From: Triatoma infestans | Taxonomy: Eukaryota > Arthropoda > Insecta > Hemiptera > Reduviidae | Reading direction: 5' to 3' | DNA: 64,000 bases | NCBI GenBank assembly: GCA_011037195.1 | Contig: JAAEAF010002310.1 | Span: 1-64,000 of the forward strand | Part shown: piece after piece, positions 21,161-33,415 of the stretch | Layout of the letters: the number at the start of each line of letters is the position of its first letter | Position numbering within the stretch: the stretch's first letter is position 1 | Made by a program: the position numbers and the translations under genes | Notes under the pieces: generated by a model | What the model was told of the DNA's origin: nothing | Database searches by the model: none | The model's input: only the letters and a program-made list of their open reading frames with translations

Positions 21161-22160
21161 TCTGGTTGAAACACTAACACAACCTTCTCTTACTCCAAAT
21201 TTTTCAAAATTATAATTGACAAATTTTATAGTTACTGTACCAAACTTAATGAAATTCGTCGAAAACTGAAAAAAAAAACTGTTCAATAAAAACGCACTTC
21301 CGGTTTACTAATTTTCTTGAAACTCAGAAATTTGGCAATCTCTTTATTTCTAATTAATTTTGTTTGGACTATAGAATTGTATAATCAACTATGATAGCAA
21401 CTTAGAGAAAAACATAACCCCCACTCCCACCCCTAAAAGTGCCCTTAAATGAATTTTCCCAGAGAAATGTTTTAAAGTAAAAGTTGTAAATATTTGTATG
21501 TTTAGTTTATATAGGAAGTTTCAAGAAAATCGTCGCAGCCCTTTTTTGAGAAAATCGCTAAAAAGTAAAAAAAATTATTTAGGGAAGTGGTAATGTAAAC
21601 GTACTTCCGGTCATCCGATTTTCTTCAAACTCGGAATCTCAACAACATATTTAATTCTAATTAATATTATTTAGATGATAAACTTGTCTAATAAACTGAA
21701 ATAGCACTCTAGATGAAAACCTAACTCCACCCCTCCCCCAAAAGTGCCCTTAAATGAATTTTTCTAGAGAAATGTTTCAAATAAAAGTTGTAGCTCTTTG
21801 TGTATGTAGTCAATATATCAATTTTGAAGAAAATCGTTTGTGCCATTTTTTTTTTTTTCAGAAAATCGCAAAAAAGTAAAAAAAAAGCAACTAGTAAAAT
21901 GTTACTTCCGGTTGAGGAATTTTGATAGATAACATACTGTCAGATCGCGATGTTTTAACTAAACGGAATATCAAGTTTCAATTTTCTACGGTTTTTAGTT
22001 TTTTGAACTATGCTGTTCACATACATACATACTCACACAGACCATTTGCTAAAAACCACTTTTTTGGACTCAGGGGAGCTCAAAACGGATATTTCCGGTG
22101 AAAACTCGATATCGAAAATTTTGACACGATTACAATACTTCCTCTTATTTAGGAGTAAGA
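21161..22160 (-). mobile_element. Family A element, full length
   Basis: TCTGGTTGAAACACTAACAC start. Three CTTCCGG positions (about 21298, 21605 and 21906) mark the monomers. There is a CACATACATACATACTCACA tract, and the end is CTTCCTCTTATTTAGGAGTAAGA. Confidence 0.88.
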
Positions 22161-22164
22161 TTCC

Positions 22165-22970
22165 ATGGTGGATGTTAAAAGAATATGAATGAAGTTTAGA
22201 TCTTCCTTTCTGGAGTTTTCGTTTTGAGCACACAGACAAATATACAATATAGCTACAACACATATGGACAAATTGTTCTAAACGTTTTTCACAGTCAGTA
22301 TCCCTAAAATTTTTATTTCTGTTAAAAAAAAAAAAAAAAATTCGAATATTTGACGCAGTCGTAATAAGAGGAAGTGACTTATTATTTTTGACGTTCTAAG
22401 ATGCCCGAATTCTATTTTTTTAAAGTGTAATACAAATAAAGGACAAAAAATGTAAACATTTTTTTTATACATGCACTATAGGTCACATGGCAAGGACATC
22501 GTTGATTTTTATTCGAATTAAAACAGTTGTAAACAAACTGAGAAGTGAATTTCTAGTATGGTTAACATTATGTATTACAATACTAGAAGAACCTTGCCTT
22601 GTGTCAACCTTTAAAAATAAAATTAAAAAAATCAAAATTCAAGGTTTAAATTTGTTTATTTGTATTGGATTTTTTTTAAATCACAACTTCTTGAATACAC
22701 GTGTCAAGTATAGAAATAAACACGTAGACAAAGCAAGATCCCTCATTGTAAGGCCAATAGATTATTAAATATTATAATGCCCCGTTTAGCTATGAATTCG
22801 ATTTTATCCTGAAACTTAAAAATATAAATTAAAAAAAGTTAAAAGATTTATAAAACTATACACGAACCTAAAATGTAATTGTAGCAGAAATTATGATTGG
22901 TATTGTTAAAGAATGTAAACACAAAACCTTGCAATGATTTCATATTTATAAACTTTATGAGGAGAAGAGT
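22165..22970. other. AT-rich DNA without a credible gene
   Basis: A 93-codon plus frame (22487-22768) resembles no family I know and has AT-driven codons. Around 22330-22380 are traces of family A (TTTGACGCAGTCGTAATAAGAG). Confidence 0.4.
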
Positions 22971-22974
22971 ATTA

Positions 22975-22977
22975 TTA

Positions 22978-23009
<32 letters not shown>

Positions 23010-23015
23010 TTATTG

Positions 23016-23056
<41 letters not shown>

Positions 23057-23060
23057 TTCT
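22975..23060. repeat. (ATT)n microsatellite, left side of the Dong-like element
   Basis: About 25 ATT units with a few interruptions. Confidence 0.95.
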
Positions 23061-23995
23061 TTTTCTTAAGGTGTCTCGCGGCCCTTAGGCAACACATTGT
23101 TTTGTATTCTTCTATTAGTAATATTTGGCCATCATCATCAGTGGTCCAGCGGCCGCGGCACATCTTTCCTCTCCAGCAAAATCTCCCTGATGATCCTACA
23201 GGATCATCAGGAATGGAGGATTACAGCTTGCTGCATTAAAGCCAGCGTCTTTATATTAATCTCAAGTTTGAGTAGTCCACCCTGGATAGCGCGCGGTATT
23301 ACACCAACTGCAGAGATGACAATCGGCACAATGTCAACACACTCAACGCCTCTCCAAAGAGAAGCAACCTCAACTGCCAGCGGCCTGTACTGAATCAGTT
23401 TCTCATTGAAGGCCCGCTCAACATAGCTAATGTCCGGGACTGTGACATCTGTTGTGTACACCTTACCCTCACTCTTATTGTGCCACACAATATCAGGTCG
23501 AATGCCTTGTACTGTGTGATCCGTGAGCACAATATAGCGTGTGCCCGGAGCTTTGTAGCACCAGCTCGGGATCATACTGGTAGTAGGGTGGGATGACTGA
23601 ACGCATACCTACTTCAATGCTAACTCCCGGTGCAGTATCTTAGCCATGCTATTATGCCTCTTAAGTTACTCCGTCTGTGCCAACGTTGGACAAGCAGAAA
23701 GAAGGTGGTGGATCGTCTCTTGGGCAGAATAGCATAATCTGCACTTGATATCCAGGACACTGACATCTCCTGTAATACAGCGCATATAATACCTGGTAGC
23801 CATCACCTGATCCTGAATGGCAATTAGGGTCCCCTCAGTTTCTGGGTAAAGTTGCCCACGGGTGAGCCACATCAGTGATGCCTCTTAGTCTATGGCGTCA
23901 CCATCCCGCGCTGCCGGGTATTGCCTATGTAAAGCCTTTGCACGCCATGCTGCGGCCAAGTCGGTGTTAAAGTCCTGAACCTCCTGCGCCCACGA

Positions 23996-23999
<4 letters not shown>
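22975..23999 (-). pseudogene. Dong/R4-like LINE, C-terminal part and 3' UTR
   Basis: Minus frames give DFNTDLAAAWRAKALHRQYP, LTRGQLYPETEGTLIAIQDQ, CRLCYSAQETIHHLLSACP (zinc-binding CCHC-type segment) and, after TAA and TAG stops plus a frameshift, RPDIVWHNKSEGKVYTTDVT, ERAFNEKLIQYRPLA and VPIVISAVGVIPRAI. That is the reverse transcriptase tail and restriction-enzyme-like endonuclease (RPD...D) of R2/R4-group LINEs. The 3' end is a (TAA)n tract at 23060-22975, and another (TAA)n tract borders the other side. Confidence 0.8.

Positions 24000-24056
<57 letters not shown>
23997..24056. repeat. (ATT)n microsatellite, right side of the Dong-like element
   Basis: About 19 perfect ATT units. On the minus strand it lies just after the end of another LINE, so it may be that LINE's (TAA)n tail. 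Confidence 0.95.
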
Positions 24057-24060
<4 letters not shown>

Positions 24061-24460
24061 TGTTCACACACTCCTGGTCGCCATACCTAGGATAGCGCCA
24101 TACTGGTGCCTATGGTCACTTAGCCTTGCCTACTGCATAGGCAAGTTACCACGGGAAGGCGGACCTCTACTTATCCGTCTAGTCCTTCGATCAACCGCTA
24201 CTTGTCGGGCTAACTCAACAAAGTCTTTAAAAATTATGGGCACTTTTTGTCAGTTCTTGACAATCACGTAGCCAGTTCTCTCCCCTTTTTCTCAGCTTGA
24301 GTCCCATTTGGATTCTAGTCTCGTCCAAGAGAGGACACCGAAAGAGAACACATGATGCACCGTGTTTCGCTCACCGCACTCACAATTCGGGGAATCCTTC
24401 AATCCCAGCTTATGGAGCTTAGAGTTGAACTCGCCATGACCTGTAAAGTATTGTTACGGT
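24057..24460 (-). pseudogene. RNase H-type LINE C-terminal remnant
   Basis: The minus strand reads YFTGHGEFNSKLHKLGLKDS, then CECGERNTVHHVLFRCP and LDETRIQMGLKLRKRGENW, the RNase H end plus CxC...HxxxxC zinc segment of I/LOA/Jockey-group LINEs. Stops follow, then a 3' UTR with CCATAGGCACC, also seen after the LINE at 47.4 kb, and a (TAA)n tail. Confidence 0.7.
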
Positions 24461-25014
24461 CTGGGATAGCTCCAGCCCGTGATGCAAATTCGGTAAGGAC
24501 TCATATGTGATTCTCCCTTTGTCTGCGTCATCCCAGCTTCTTTGCTATTTCCCAATCTCATATTCTCGGATCTTATTCTTTATTATGGAAGGAGGCATCT
24601 TACTGGACAGCTCTTGATTGTGAGCCATTAAGGACGATTGTTTTCCCCTTCTTGCTCTTATAAGTTAGGGCTAGGGTTGATATGGGTCTCCCTCCCCTAG
24701 CCAGAGCTACGAAATAATAAGAAAAATATGTAACGAAAAGGCTAATTTACTGGAAATCCGAGTACCGATAGTTGAAATGTGTATTGAAGTTACTTAGATC
24801 AATCCAAATTGAATAAATAGGCATTGAATAAGTGATATTTCTCCAATTATCCTTTATTATAAGTAATAGATATATTAGATTTAACAAAACAGTATATAAA
24901 TTGAGATTTCTATATTACTGTCTAATCATCCTTGCTTACATTTAAGAAATTTATGTTGGAAAAAATTAAAAAAACTAAGTAGAGTAGTGTAGTAGGGTCT
25001 TGGAAAGTTTGAAA
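24461..25014. other. LINE-flanking and AT-rich DNA
   Basis: 24461-24710 is less AT-rich and probably an upstream remnant of the same LINE, but I could not assign protein motifs. 24711-25014 is AT-rich with nothing recognised. Confidence 0.35.
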
Positions 25015-25018
25015 GTAT

Positions 25019-25419
25019 TGTAACGTTTTTCCCTCTAAACTAGCTACTGCAACTAGTTTTAAGTGGGTTCGTATAGATAAAATACTCTAAACTTCAATAA
25101 AGAAAACACCAATTTATTGCTATAAACAATAAATTACAAAATACAACACTTAATAATAATTACTTCTCAATTTAAACCACAAAAGTTCACTTTGTTCACT
25201 TTTTTGTTCCAACACTTTTCCCAAACTAGTGACTTCGTTTGTAACTGGAAAACTCTTCCAACTCTCTACGGTCCCACTATTTATACCGGGGGAGAATCTT
25301 CTAGAACTTCCTCGATTCTTCTAGAGAGAATTAGAGCGCCGCCAGCGCTTCCCAGCGGCCACTAATAGAACCTAAGGTATCTGTCTTCTCTCCTAGATGG
25401 CACCACTGGCTGCATTACA
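25019..25419 (-). mobile_element. Solo LTR, gypsy-like, 401 bp
   Basis: On the minus strand it starts TGTAATGCAGCC and ends AAAACGTTACA, with a TATAAATAG box and an AATAAA signal inside. A perfect 4-bp duplication GTAT flanks it (25015-25018 and 25420-25423). No internal region is present, consistent with LTR-LTR recombination. Confidence 0.85.
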
Positions 25420-25423
25420 GTAT

Positions 25424-26030
25424 TATTATCAAACGTTTCAGAGATTTAAAATTGGCATTCGGCATTGAATTTGTGAAGAGGTATTCGTGCAAAAGAGCAT
25501 TAAGTACATCAATTCCTCATACTAATCGGAAAAAAAGCTGCAAAGCTTATGAAAATTGAGCCTGGTCAGCCCACAACAAATGGCACAAGCAGTTCAGGTC
25601 CGGTGCTCTTTCATGTCCAAAAAAAAGCGTATAAAACAACTAGGTAAAGATGTTTCAGCTGAAAAAAACCTTTTGTGCCTAAAACACGTGTGTGAGGAAT
25701 TCCAAATACCATCATGAGCGCAGTAACCACTGAAAATAATTAGATGCCAGTGACGGAAAAAAATTTGACATTTATAGTAATTTTTTGGTTCAAAAATTTG
25801 CATTTTATAGCATTAAGATTTGTGATTATTTGTTTACAATACTATGTCATTATATGACATTTAGCCATGCTTATTATATGCCATTAAGTTATTTACAACC
25901 AAAAGATATTCAATTGTTTGTTATTTATCTCCAAACATTATTTACTTGCTAATTTTAATTTCAAATGTTTGTTAAGGCCATACTTTTTATTTTTTTTTTT
26001 TTCTGAAGAAATATCTTTTTTAAGATTATT
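25424..26030. other. Unrecognised DNA
   Basis: No convincing coding frame. 25440-25760 has more balanced base composition and might be old transposon coding sequence, but I cannot name it. Confidence 0.35.
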
Positions 26031-26040
26031 TTTTTTTTTT

Positions 26041-26167
26041 ACTTTCTCTTACTCCTGGTAAGAGAAAGTATTGTAACCGTGTGTAATTTTCGGTATCGAG
26101 TTTTCTCCGGAAATATATGTTTTGAGGTCCCCTGAGTCCAAAAAAGTGGTTTTTGCAAAGAGTCAGC

Positions 26168-26198
<31 letters not shown>

Positions 26199-26777
26199 TG
26201 TGTATGTGTATGTATGTGAACAGCATAGCTCAAATCTAAAAACCATAGAAAGTTGAAACTTGATATTCCGTTTAGGTATTACCACGGGATCTGACAGTGC
26301 ATTATCTGTCAAAATTCCTCAACCGGAAGTACCACTTTACTTGTTGTTTTTTTTTTAACTTTTTTGCGTTTTTCTCAAAAATGGCTTCAACGATTTTCTT
26401 TAAACTTGATATATCAACTACATACACAAAGACCTACAACTTTTATTTGAAACATTTTGCTCTAGAAAAGTGATTTAAGGGCACTTTTGTGTGGAGGGCG
26501 TGGGGTTAGGTTTTCCTCTAAAGTGCTATCGTAGTTGATTATACAATTCTATTATTCAAAACAAATTAATTAGAAATAAATAGATGGCCAAAATTCCAAG
26601 TTTCAAGAAAGTTATTTAACCGGAAGTGCATTTTTACTGATCAGTTTTTTTTCAGTTTTGACGAATTTCATTAAATTTGGCTATAACTAGATATAAAATT
26701 TGTCAGTCAATTATAATCAGTCAATTGTCAGTCTCTTACTGGAGTAAGAGAAAGTTGTGTGAGTGTTTCACACCAGA
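26041..26777 (+). mobile_element. Family A element
   Basis: Perfect 12-bp hairpin ACTTTCTCTTAC-TCCTG-GTAAGAGAAAGT, a long (TG)n (about 26166-26216), ACCGGAAGTACC at about 26321, ACCGGAAGTGCA at about 26619 and GTGTTTCACACCAGA end. Confidence 0.9.
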
Positions 26778-27064
26778 TTTTTTTTTTTTTTTTTATGACA
26801 GTAATTCAAGCATCTTCAATGTTACCATAATGAAATCGTTAAAAGCGAGCAGCTCAATTTAAACACTTTCCACTTGCGCGTAGAATTTGTGTATCTCTAT
26901 CGTGGTACATTGTGGTGATAAAGGGGATAATATATTGAACTAGGAGTGAAATAAAAAAAATTGATTGCTTAAATTATTTTTTTTTTAATAGGTTGTTACG
27001 AACACCCCATTTAAACAGTTGGGTAACTATTTACTGTCTAAACTACTTAAGAGTTAAATGCTGG

Positions 27065-27285
27065 AAATAGGGAAGGGAATAGCTAAGTGGTTAGCGTACT
27101 GGACTTCCATACGGAGGACCCGGGTTCGATTCCAGCTATCCCTTAGTTTTTTTTCTTACTAAGAGCCTCCTACACCTCACTGCCCGGTGATGGACAGTGT
27201 TGTCTGTAACGAGAGGAACACTGACCAGATGACGGCAGTGCACTGAGAAGGCTCCGGGCGCCAATCATAGATGTTGACGCGTCTT
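27065..27285 (+). mobile_element. SINE-2 copy, tRNA-derived
   Basis: GGGAATAGCTAAGTGGTTAGC (A box) and CCGGGTTCGATTCC (B box), then TAAGAGCCTCCTACACCTCA, CAGTGCACTGAGAAGGCTCC and GATGTTGACGCG. The last motif also occurs at 62210-62221. Confidence 0.8.
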
Positions 27286-27289
27286 TTAC

Positions 27290-27997
27290 AAAAAATTTAA
27301 ATTTAAAACAAAAAATGCTGGAAATACATTTCATTCAACAGGATTTGCAGCTTTTGCTTTGTTTTTTTTTTGTTTTTTTTTTTTTTTGCAAGATTATACT
27401 TTAATTTTATTACAGTGTGTTATTAATAAATTGTAATGGTTTAATGAAATCTAAATCTAATCTTGACGATTATTAGAGAAGGAGTTCACTATATAAATAA
27501 AACTATTAAATAGATAAGATAACATTTGTACGATATGAATATAACTATTTTTATGTTATCTTTGTTTATCCTAATAAACTAAGAATTTAAGAAGTAAAAG
27601 ATCTCTAAGGGTTTTTTTTTAGCTTTCTATCTTGCGTTGCGTTTTAATCCACTAAATAACAAGTGTTGATAAAAAGATAGTAAATTATAGTTTATTTTGT
27701 ATATTAATTATTGTAAACAATGTTTTTATGATATTTATAGCTGACATTTTTGTTTTCCTTCCAATATTATCTGAGATTCCTTGCCCATAATAGCTTTCTT
27801 CCTGTCTTTTATAGTTTCTGACCGGCTTTGGTTCTTCAACCATATTGATAATGTTTTTCAATTTTTTCCTGTCACACCGACAATTGTAAGAGAGAGAAAA
27901 GTTGTATATAATAATTTACAACATACCACTATGTCTAATAGTGGAATTGAAAAACACTTGCAAGTTCCGGGCTGAGATCGCGTCTGTGGTTTGCTAG
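27290..27997. other. AT-rich DNA without recognised gene
   Basis: Long T-runs at 27360-27390. The 64-codon plus frame at 27781-27975 shows no known domain. Confidence 0.35.
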
Positions 27998-28359
27998 TGT
28001 AATGGGATTTGAATCATTAAAGATTCGAAGGATCCGAAGAACGAAGTATCAACCTAGTTACTCGCTTCTTAGACCAGACTAGGGTGGGAGATTCTATATA
28101 CGTATATACAGGCGACCTAGCCCTACAAGAGGACAGTTTTAGAACAGTTTACGACCAGTTTAGAACCAGTCAACAACCTTCTCTCATCATTCAGCCAGTC
28201 TGTCTCTTTATATATCTCTTGCTACCTAACTTCTATTTAACTTTAAAGTCCTTGCAATTTGTCTGTTCTTTCCATTGTACAGTGATCAGCATATTATCTA
28301 GTTTATTTCTCTAATACCCATTCTCTCTAATTCTCTCTCTCCTTCTCACATCCATTATA
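27998..28359 (+). mobile_element. LTR-like repeat (family Z) copy 3
   Basis: It starts TGTAATGGGATTTGAATC and shares GGATCCGAAGAACGA, AGACCAGACTAGGGTGGGAG and the TCTCTCC-rich 3' part ending CATCCATTATA with copies 1 and 2. It is more diverged and I see no clear target duplication. Confidence 0.5.
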
Positions 28360-28576
28360 TTAGAAACCGATGTTTCGCCTATATTGCAATGAGCTTCTTC
28401 ATAGTGGTTTCATTTTGAAAGATAATGGCTCAATTTTGTAACCCTAAAAAGAAGGTCACATTGCAATATGGCCAAAACATCTATGTCTAGCGAACTATTG
28501 ACTTCGGGTATCAACCCGAAACTCAAAAAGTTTTTATTAAGAAAATAACTGCGAAAACCTAAAAGAAAAAAAAAAA

Positions 28577-29530
28577 TCTTGTATGAAACACTCACACAAC
28601 ATTCTCTTACTCCAATTCTCAAAATTGTAATTGACAAATTTTATAGTTTGTGTATCAAATCTAATGAAATTCGTCAAGAATTGAAAAAACTGTCCAGTAA
28701 AAGCGCACTTCCGGTTTACTAATTTTTCTGCCATCTATTTATTTCTAATTAATTTTGTTTGGATGATTGAATTGTACAATCAACTACGATACCACTTTAA
28801 AAGCAGCTGTAACCCCACCCCTCCTCCAAAATTGCATTTAAATGAATTTTCCCAGAGAAATGTTTTAAATAAAAGTTGTAGCTCTTTGTATGTGTAGTTT
28901 ATATAGGTAGTTTCAAGAAAATCGTCAAAGCCATTTTGGAGGAAATCGCGAAAAAGTGAAAAAATCATTTAATGAAGTGTTAAAACAAACGCACTTCAGG
29001 TTATCCGATTTTTTCATACTCGGAATTTCAACAACATATACAATTCAAATTAACATTATTTAGATGATAGAATTGTTTAATAAACTGAAATAGCAGTTAA
29101 GATGAAAACCTAACCCCGCCCCTCCCCCAATAAATGAATTTTCCCGGAAAAATGTTTCAAATAAAAGTTGTAGTTCTTTGTATGTGTAGTTGATATATCC
29201 AGTTTAAAGAAAATCGTCGTAGCCATTTCTGAGAAAATCGCAAAAAAGTAAAAAACCAACTAGTAAAGTGGTACTTCCGGTGGAGGAATTTCGACAGATA
29301 ACGTACTGTCAGATCCCATGGTGATACCTAAACGGAATATCAACTTTCAACTTTCTATGGTTCTCTTATGCTGTTCACACCCACACACACACACACACAC
29401 ACACAGACCATTTGTTAAAAACTACTTTTTTGGACTCAGGGGACCTCAAAACGGATATTTCCGGTGAAAAGTCGATATTGAAAATTTTATACGATTACAA
29501 TACTTCCTCTTAGTAGGAGTAAGAGAAAGT
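28577..29530 (-). mobile_element. Family A element, near full length
   Basis: TCTTGTATGAAACACTCACAC start. CACTTCCGG at about 28705, CACTTCAGG at about 28990 and ACTTCCGGTGG at about 29272 mark the monomers. A (CA)n tract lies at 29380-29404, and the end is CTTAGTAGGAGTAAGAGAAAGT. Confidence 0.88.
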
Positions 29531-29535
29531 AAAAA

Positions 29536-30954
29536 GAATTCTTTATTGCTCTACGTTTCGTGTACTATTGGGGCTCTTCTTCAGAAGCTCTTTAGGGTAG
29601 GAGAGGGATGGAATTTTTTTTCCTTATTTATATTTCATTTTCATTATAAATATTACACAGAAAGTACTGTGACTGCTTGATTTGTTTTTTTTGTTATTTT
29701 AGTATTGATGCGCAAACAGCTAAAGTTCTTGCAGTATTGTTTGATTCACGCCGCCTCCCTAGACTTTTGGCCAATAAAATTATTAATGAAAAAACTTAAT
29801 GAATATTCTGATTTATGTAATAAATATAATTATTTGAAATAATTAGTACAGTTCCATAGAAAATTAGGAATTCCGGTATTCATTCAAAAGTGCAGATAAA
29901 GTTTAATCAACAGTATTAAACATTATTCTAAATTTCATAAGCTGTATGAAGAATTAAAAGATTTGGGGGCCTTGCTATTATGTCATTGACAATAATAAAT
30001 TGAGTTTTGTTGAGTACTATGATTAATTATTAAAGAGGTCAGTTAATTAAGATGAATGTTTCTTTAAGTTTGTAAGAGAATCAATACAATTCCTAATTAT
30101 GTAATACAAGATGGTATAGAAATATACTATAACATTTTGTCGGTCTTTGCCCTATATTAAAACAATATAGAATATTTGTTTTATGTTTGGGTGCAACAGA
30201 GCTGGAAAGCATCAGAGATTTTTTCCATGATAGCCTGGTTCATTTTTGTGGTCATCAAACGAAAAATTAATCTTATTTGAAGAATCAATAAAAAACATTG
30301 AGTTATTGTTTTGGACAAATAAAAAATGCCTGATCGTTGGAAAAATGTTGTTGAAAACGAAGGAAATTATTTCGCTGATTAAGTATCAGAAATTTTCCAG
30401 TTCACAATACTGTGGATTCCAGAAGTAAACTAAATTTTTTAGAAAACCTAAGATTATTTTGTTATCTAAAATATAGAAAAAATAAATGTTAAAAAATAAA
30501 ATTCAAATCGATAGCCAGCTAGCTCAACTAAATGGAGCGTGTTGAAAGTGTGATAAAAAAAGGGCGGGATTTGAAGTTAGGGAGCGAAGAGAAATACCGC
30601 ATGAAAACGGATATGAAGTTCTAGAAGGAAACCGTTCTGATCAGAAGGATTTTTTGGACTTGATATCTTTCGGACTTGAATTCGTTTGGAAAAGAAAGGC
30701 TCCGAGAAACTACTACTGGAGATGAAATTTTAGAATAAGCCAACATAACACAAAATACGATTGATTGGTTGATATGAACATCTCTGGAGAACTTGAAGAT
30801 GAATCTTAAGGAACTATGTTCATATTTTGAGATCCTCAGAAAGGATATCCATAATCAAAATTTTGAGGCTAGCATTTGGGCAATTTGTGATTAATGCTAC
30901 AAGACTTATCCAAGGCTGTTGATCAAATATAATACTTAGATTATTGATAGTGGG
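29536..30954. other. AT-rich unrecognised DNA
   Basis: 30190-30250 carries AGAGCTGGAAAGCATCAGAG and TTTGTGGTCATC, shared with the palindrome near 39.84 kb. No credible gene. Confidence 0.4.
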
Positions 30955-31183
30955 AGAATACTGAATAGCCAGGTCATGGAGGTAAAGACAAGAAAGATAT
31001 GGGAGCACTATTTAGTACATTTACTTTCAGATTATTGCAATAGGCCCAATCCAAAAATATGATTACGGTCGTACTGAAGTTTTAAAAAGACCGTGTTTAA
31101 AAAGTACGAAGGAAAGATCTGGTAGTTGACTGCATATGGACACTGTTGTGTTGAATAGAGGCAGCCAAGATCAGTTATATAAA
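30955..31183 (+). repeat. Interspersed repeat W, copy 1
   Basis: Matches 40325-40600 over GAGGTAAAGACAAGRAAGATA, TTATTGCAAT, AGTTTTAAAAAGACC and the join to a family A end. Class unknown. Confidence 0.6.
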
Positions 31184-31830
31184 GAGAAAATCTGGTAATA
31201 AACACTTACACGACTTTTTCTTATGCCGTTATTACAAATATATATTACATGATAAATTTCTTTACAGTTCACATTATAAATGTAGAGGTGGTGGGAGGGA
31301 TAAGTATCTATCTAACAAGTTAGTAAATTTTAGTCCACAAGATTAGCGCCAGTAACATAGAACCTGCCATTTGAAAATTTAATGCCAAAAAATTCTGCAG
31401 AACTACCAAAAATTACATTTTCTCGGAAATGATAAGAAATAAAAGTGATAAATTCTTATCTGAGCAGTTGGCATTCAAAGTTTAAAGGAAATTATCTGGT
31501 ATTTTAAACTTTTCAACGAAAACCAACAAGTGTGCGTGTAACAGAAATATTACGTTGAAGTGAACTCTTTCTACATGAACTTGGTGAATTTGCTCTGACG
31601 ATGGATGAAAATCCGAAACCGCTCAGGAACAAAGTGAATGTGCATGGCTACGACGGATAAAATACCAGATATTATACAGCACTGCGAACCCATCAACATA
31701 TTTAAAGGAAATCATTATAATTAATTTAGAGAAAAGTCCAAAAAAAAAACTCCAAAACTTATTGTGTAAAGACGCACTTCCTGTATAATGATTTGCTTCA
31801 AATTTGTCTAATGCGTCTGTTTATTAATGT
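31183..31830 (-). repeat. Family A element, degenerate
   Basis: TCTGGTAATAAACACTTACACGA start and GACGCACTTCCTGTATAATG near 31765-31785. Much of the rest is too diverged to align by eye. Confidence 0.5.
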
Positions 31831-31918
31831 TAGTTAGTGGAAGTATACTGTAATGTGCAAATCTTGGGGAGAAATGATGAAAAAATGCAAATTATGATTT
31901 TGTAATTATAAGTCAAAT

Positions 31919-33003
31919 ATATTAGTTCAAATGTATTTAATATTGATTTATTATTACTTAGTACAATTTCAAGATAGGGTTTTTACGAAGGTTGGGTGAA
32001 ACAGTGAGGGACAGTTAGAAAGGTAGAATACCTTTACTTACAATAAAAGGGAATTTCCCTCTTCTCACTTTCCCCGGGGTGGAGGTACATTATATAAGGT
32101 GGACCCTATTAGGGAAGGGTTCAGTTCAAAATTTATACCGTAAAAGGAGTGAATTCTGTGATTAGAAAAAGCCATGTTACAGCAGTGAGTGGTGGAAGTG
32201 CCCCAAGAAACCCAACCTTCTTCAAGTCAGTAAATATGTAAAATATGTAAGTTTATGACAAGAAACTTAATATGTTGTTGTATCTCAATATTGTATTTAT
32301 TAATTTTTGACATATATTGGTTATTTTAATTATACATTTTGAATCTATATACTTTGTGGTTTTTTCATCCTCTCCAACTTCTGTATAAACACAGACCTCA
32401 CGAGATCCCTTTAGAGAAGATTTCAATTATGAATTATAATAATTAATTATTAATTAACATATTTAATTTACCCCCCCAATAAAATCATATTACGTATGGC
32501 ATCCCTTGTGGGGAACCGATGAGTCTGTGTTTATACAGAAGTTGGAGAGGATGAAAAAACAACTAAGTATATAGATTCAAAATGTATCATTAAAATAACC
32601 AATATATGTCAAAAATTAATAAATGCAATATTGAGATATGTCTTGTTATTTAGGAGAAATTTATAAACTTACATATTTTACATATTTACTGACTTGAAGA
32701 AGGTTGGGTTTCTTGGGGCACTTCCACCACTCACTGCTGTAACATGGCTTTTCTAATCACAGAATTCACTCCTTTTACGGTATAAATTTTGAACCGAACT
32801 CTTCCCTAATAGGGTCCACCTTATATATTGTACCTCCACCCCGGGGAAAGTGAGAAGAGGGAAATTCCCTTTTATTGTAAGTAAAGGTATTCTACCTTTC
32901 TAACTGTCCCTCATTGTTTCACCCAACCTTCGTAAAAACCCAATCTTGAAATTGTAATAAGTAATAATAAATCAATATTAAATACATTTGTACTAATATA
33001 CAT
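31919..33003. repeat. Palindrome P1, arms about 480 bp
   Basis: 31919-32400 is repeated in inverse at about 32521-33003, for example CCAACTTCTGTATAAACACAGA versus its complement. The spacer is about 120 bp. Each arm has a TATATAAGG promoter-like motif. Confidence 0.85.
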
Positions 33004-33054
33004 TGTACTTGTATACATTGTATACTCGTATACATTGTACGAGGAAGGAAGATT

Positions 33055-33415
33055 ACGCTACTGTTCCTCAAGAATCCCCAAAAATCCATTTTTTCGGCAA
33101 AATAATACTGATAGTTATTTATATATTTACATAGAATACTAAGTGTAAAGAAAATCGCGATTAACTGGGGTGGAGGGGGGAATCAGTAAAGTCACACTTC
33201 CGGTTAATGGATTTTGTTCGAAACCTTCTTATCAGATATGGTGAAAGTATCTAAACGGAATACCAAGTTTGAGCTACCTGCGGTTTTTCGCAAAACGGTT
33301 TTTTTCTTCCTCAAGAAACCTGAAAACATATATTTCCGGTGAAATCTCAATTTCACTAATTTGACACAATAGCAATAGTTACTCCTTTCTAAGAGTAAGA
33401 GAAAATAAAAATAGT
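33055..33415 (-). repeat. Family A fragment in unit 1
   Basis: CACACTTCCGGTTAATGG, AAACGGAATACCAAGTTTGA, ATATTTCCGGTGAAATCTC and CTAAGAGTAAGAGAAAA occur in family order; the (CA)n is missing. Confidence 0.75.

Noticed and set aside
22487..22768. 93-codon plus frame as a host gene
   Set aside because: AT-driven amino-acid composition, no domain, no promoter or splice evidence.
23885..24067. Poly-Asn minus-strand protein
   Set aside because: The Asn run is translated (AAT)n. The downstream part belongs to the Dong/R4-like LINE.
27065..27135. Possible functional tRNA gene
   Set aside because: A and B boxes are good, but the acceptor stem has an extra base, the anticodon arm does not close normally, and the sequence continues into the SINE-2 body.
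31919..32400. Palindrome arm as a solo LTR
   Set aside because: It has a TATA-like motif, but no TG...CA ends and no target duplication at the homology borders.
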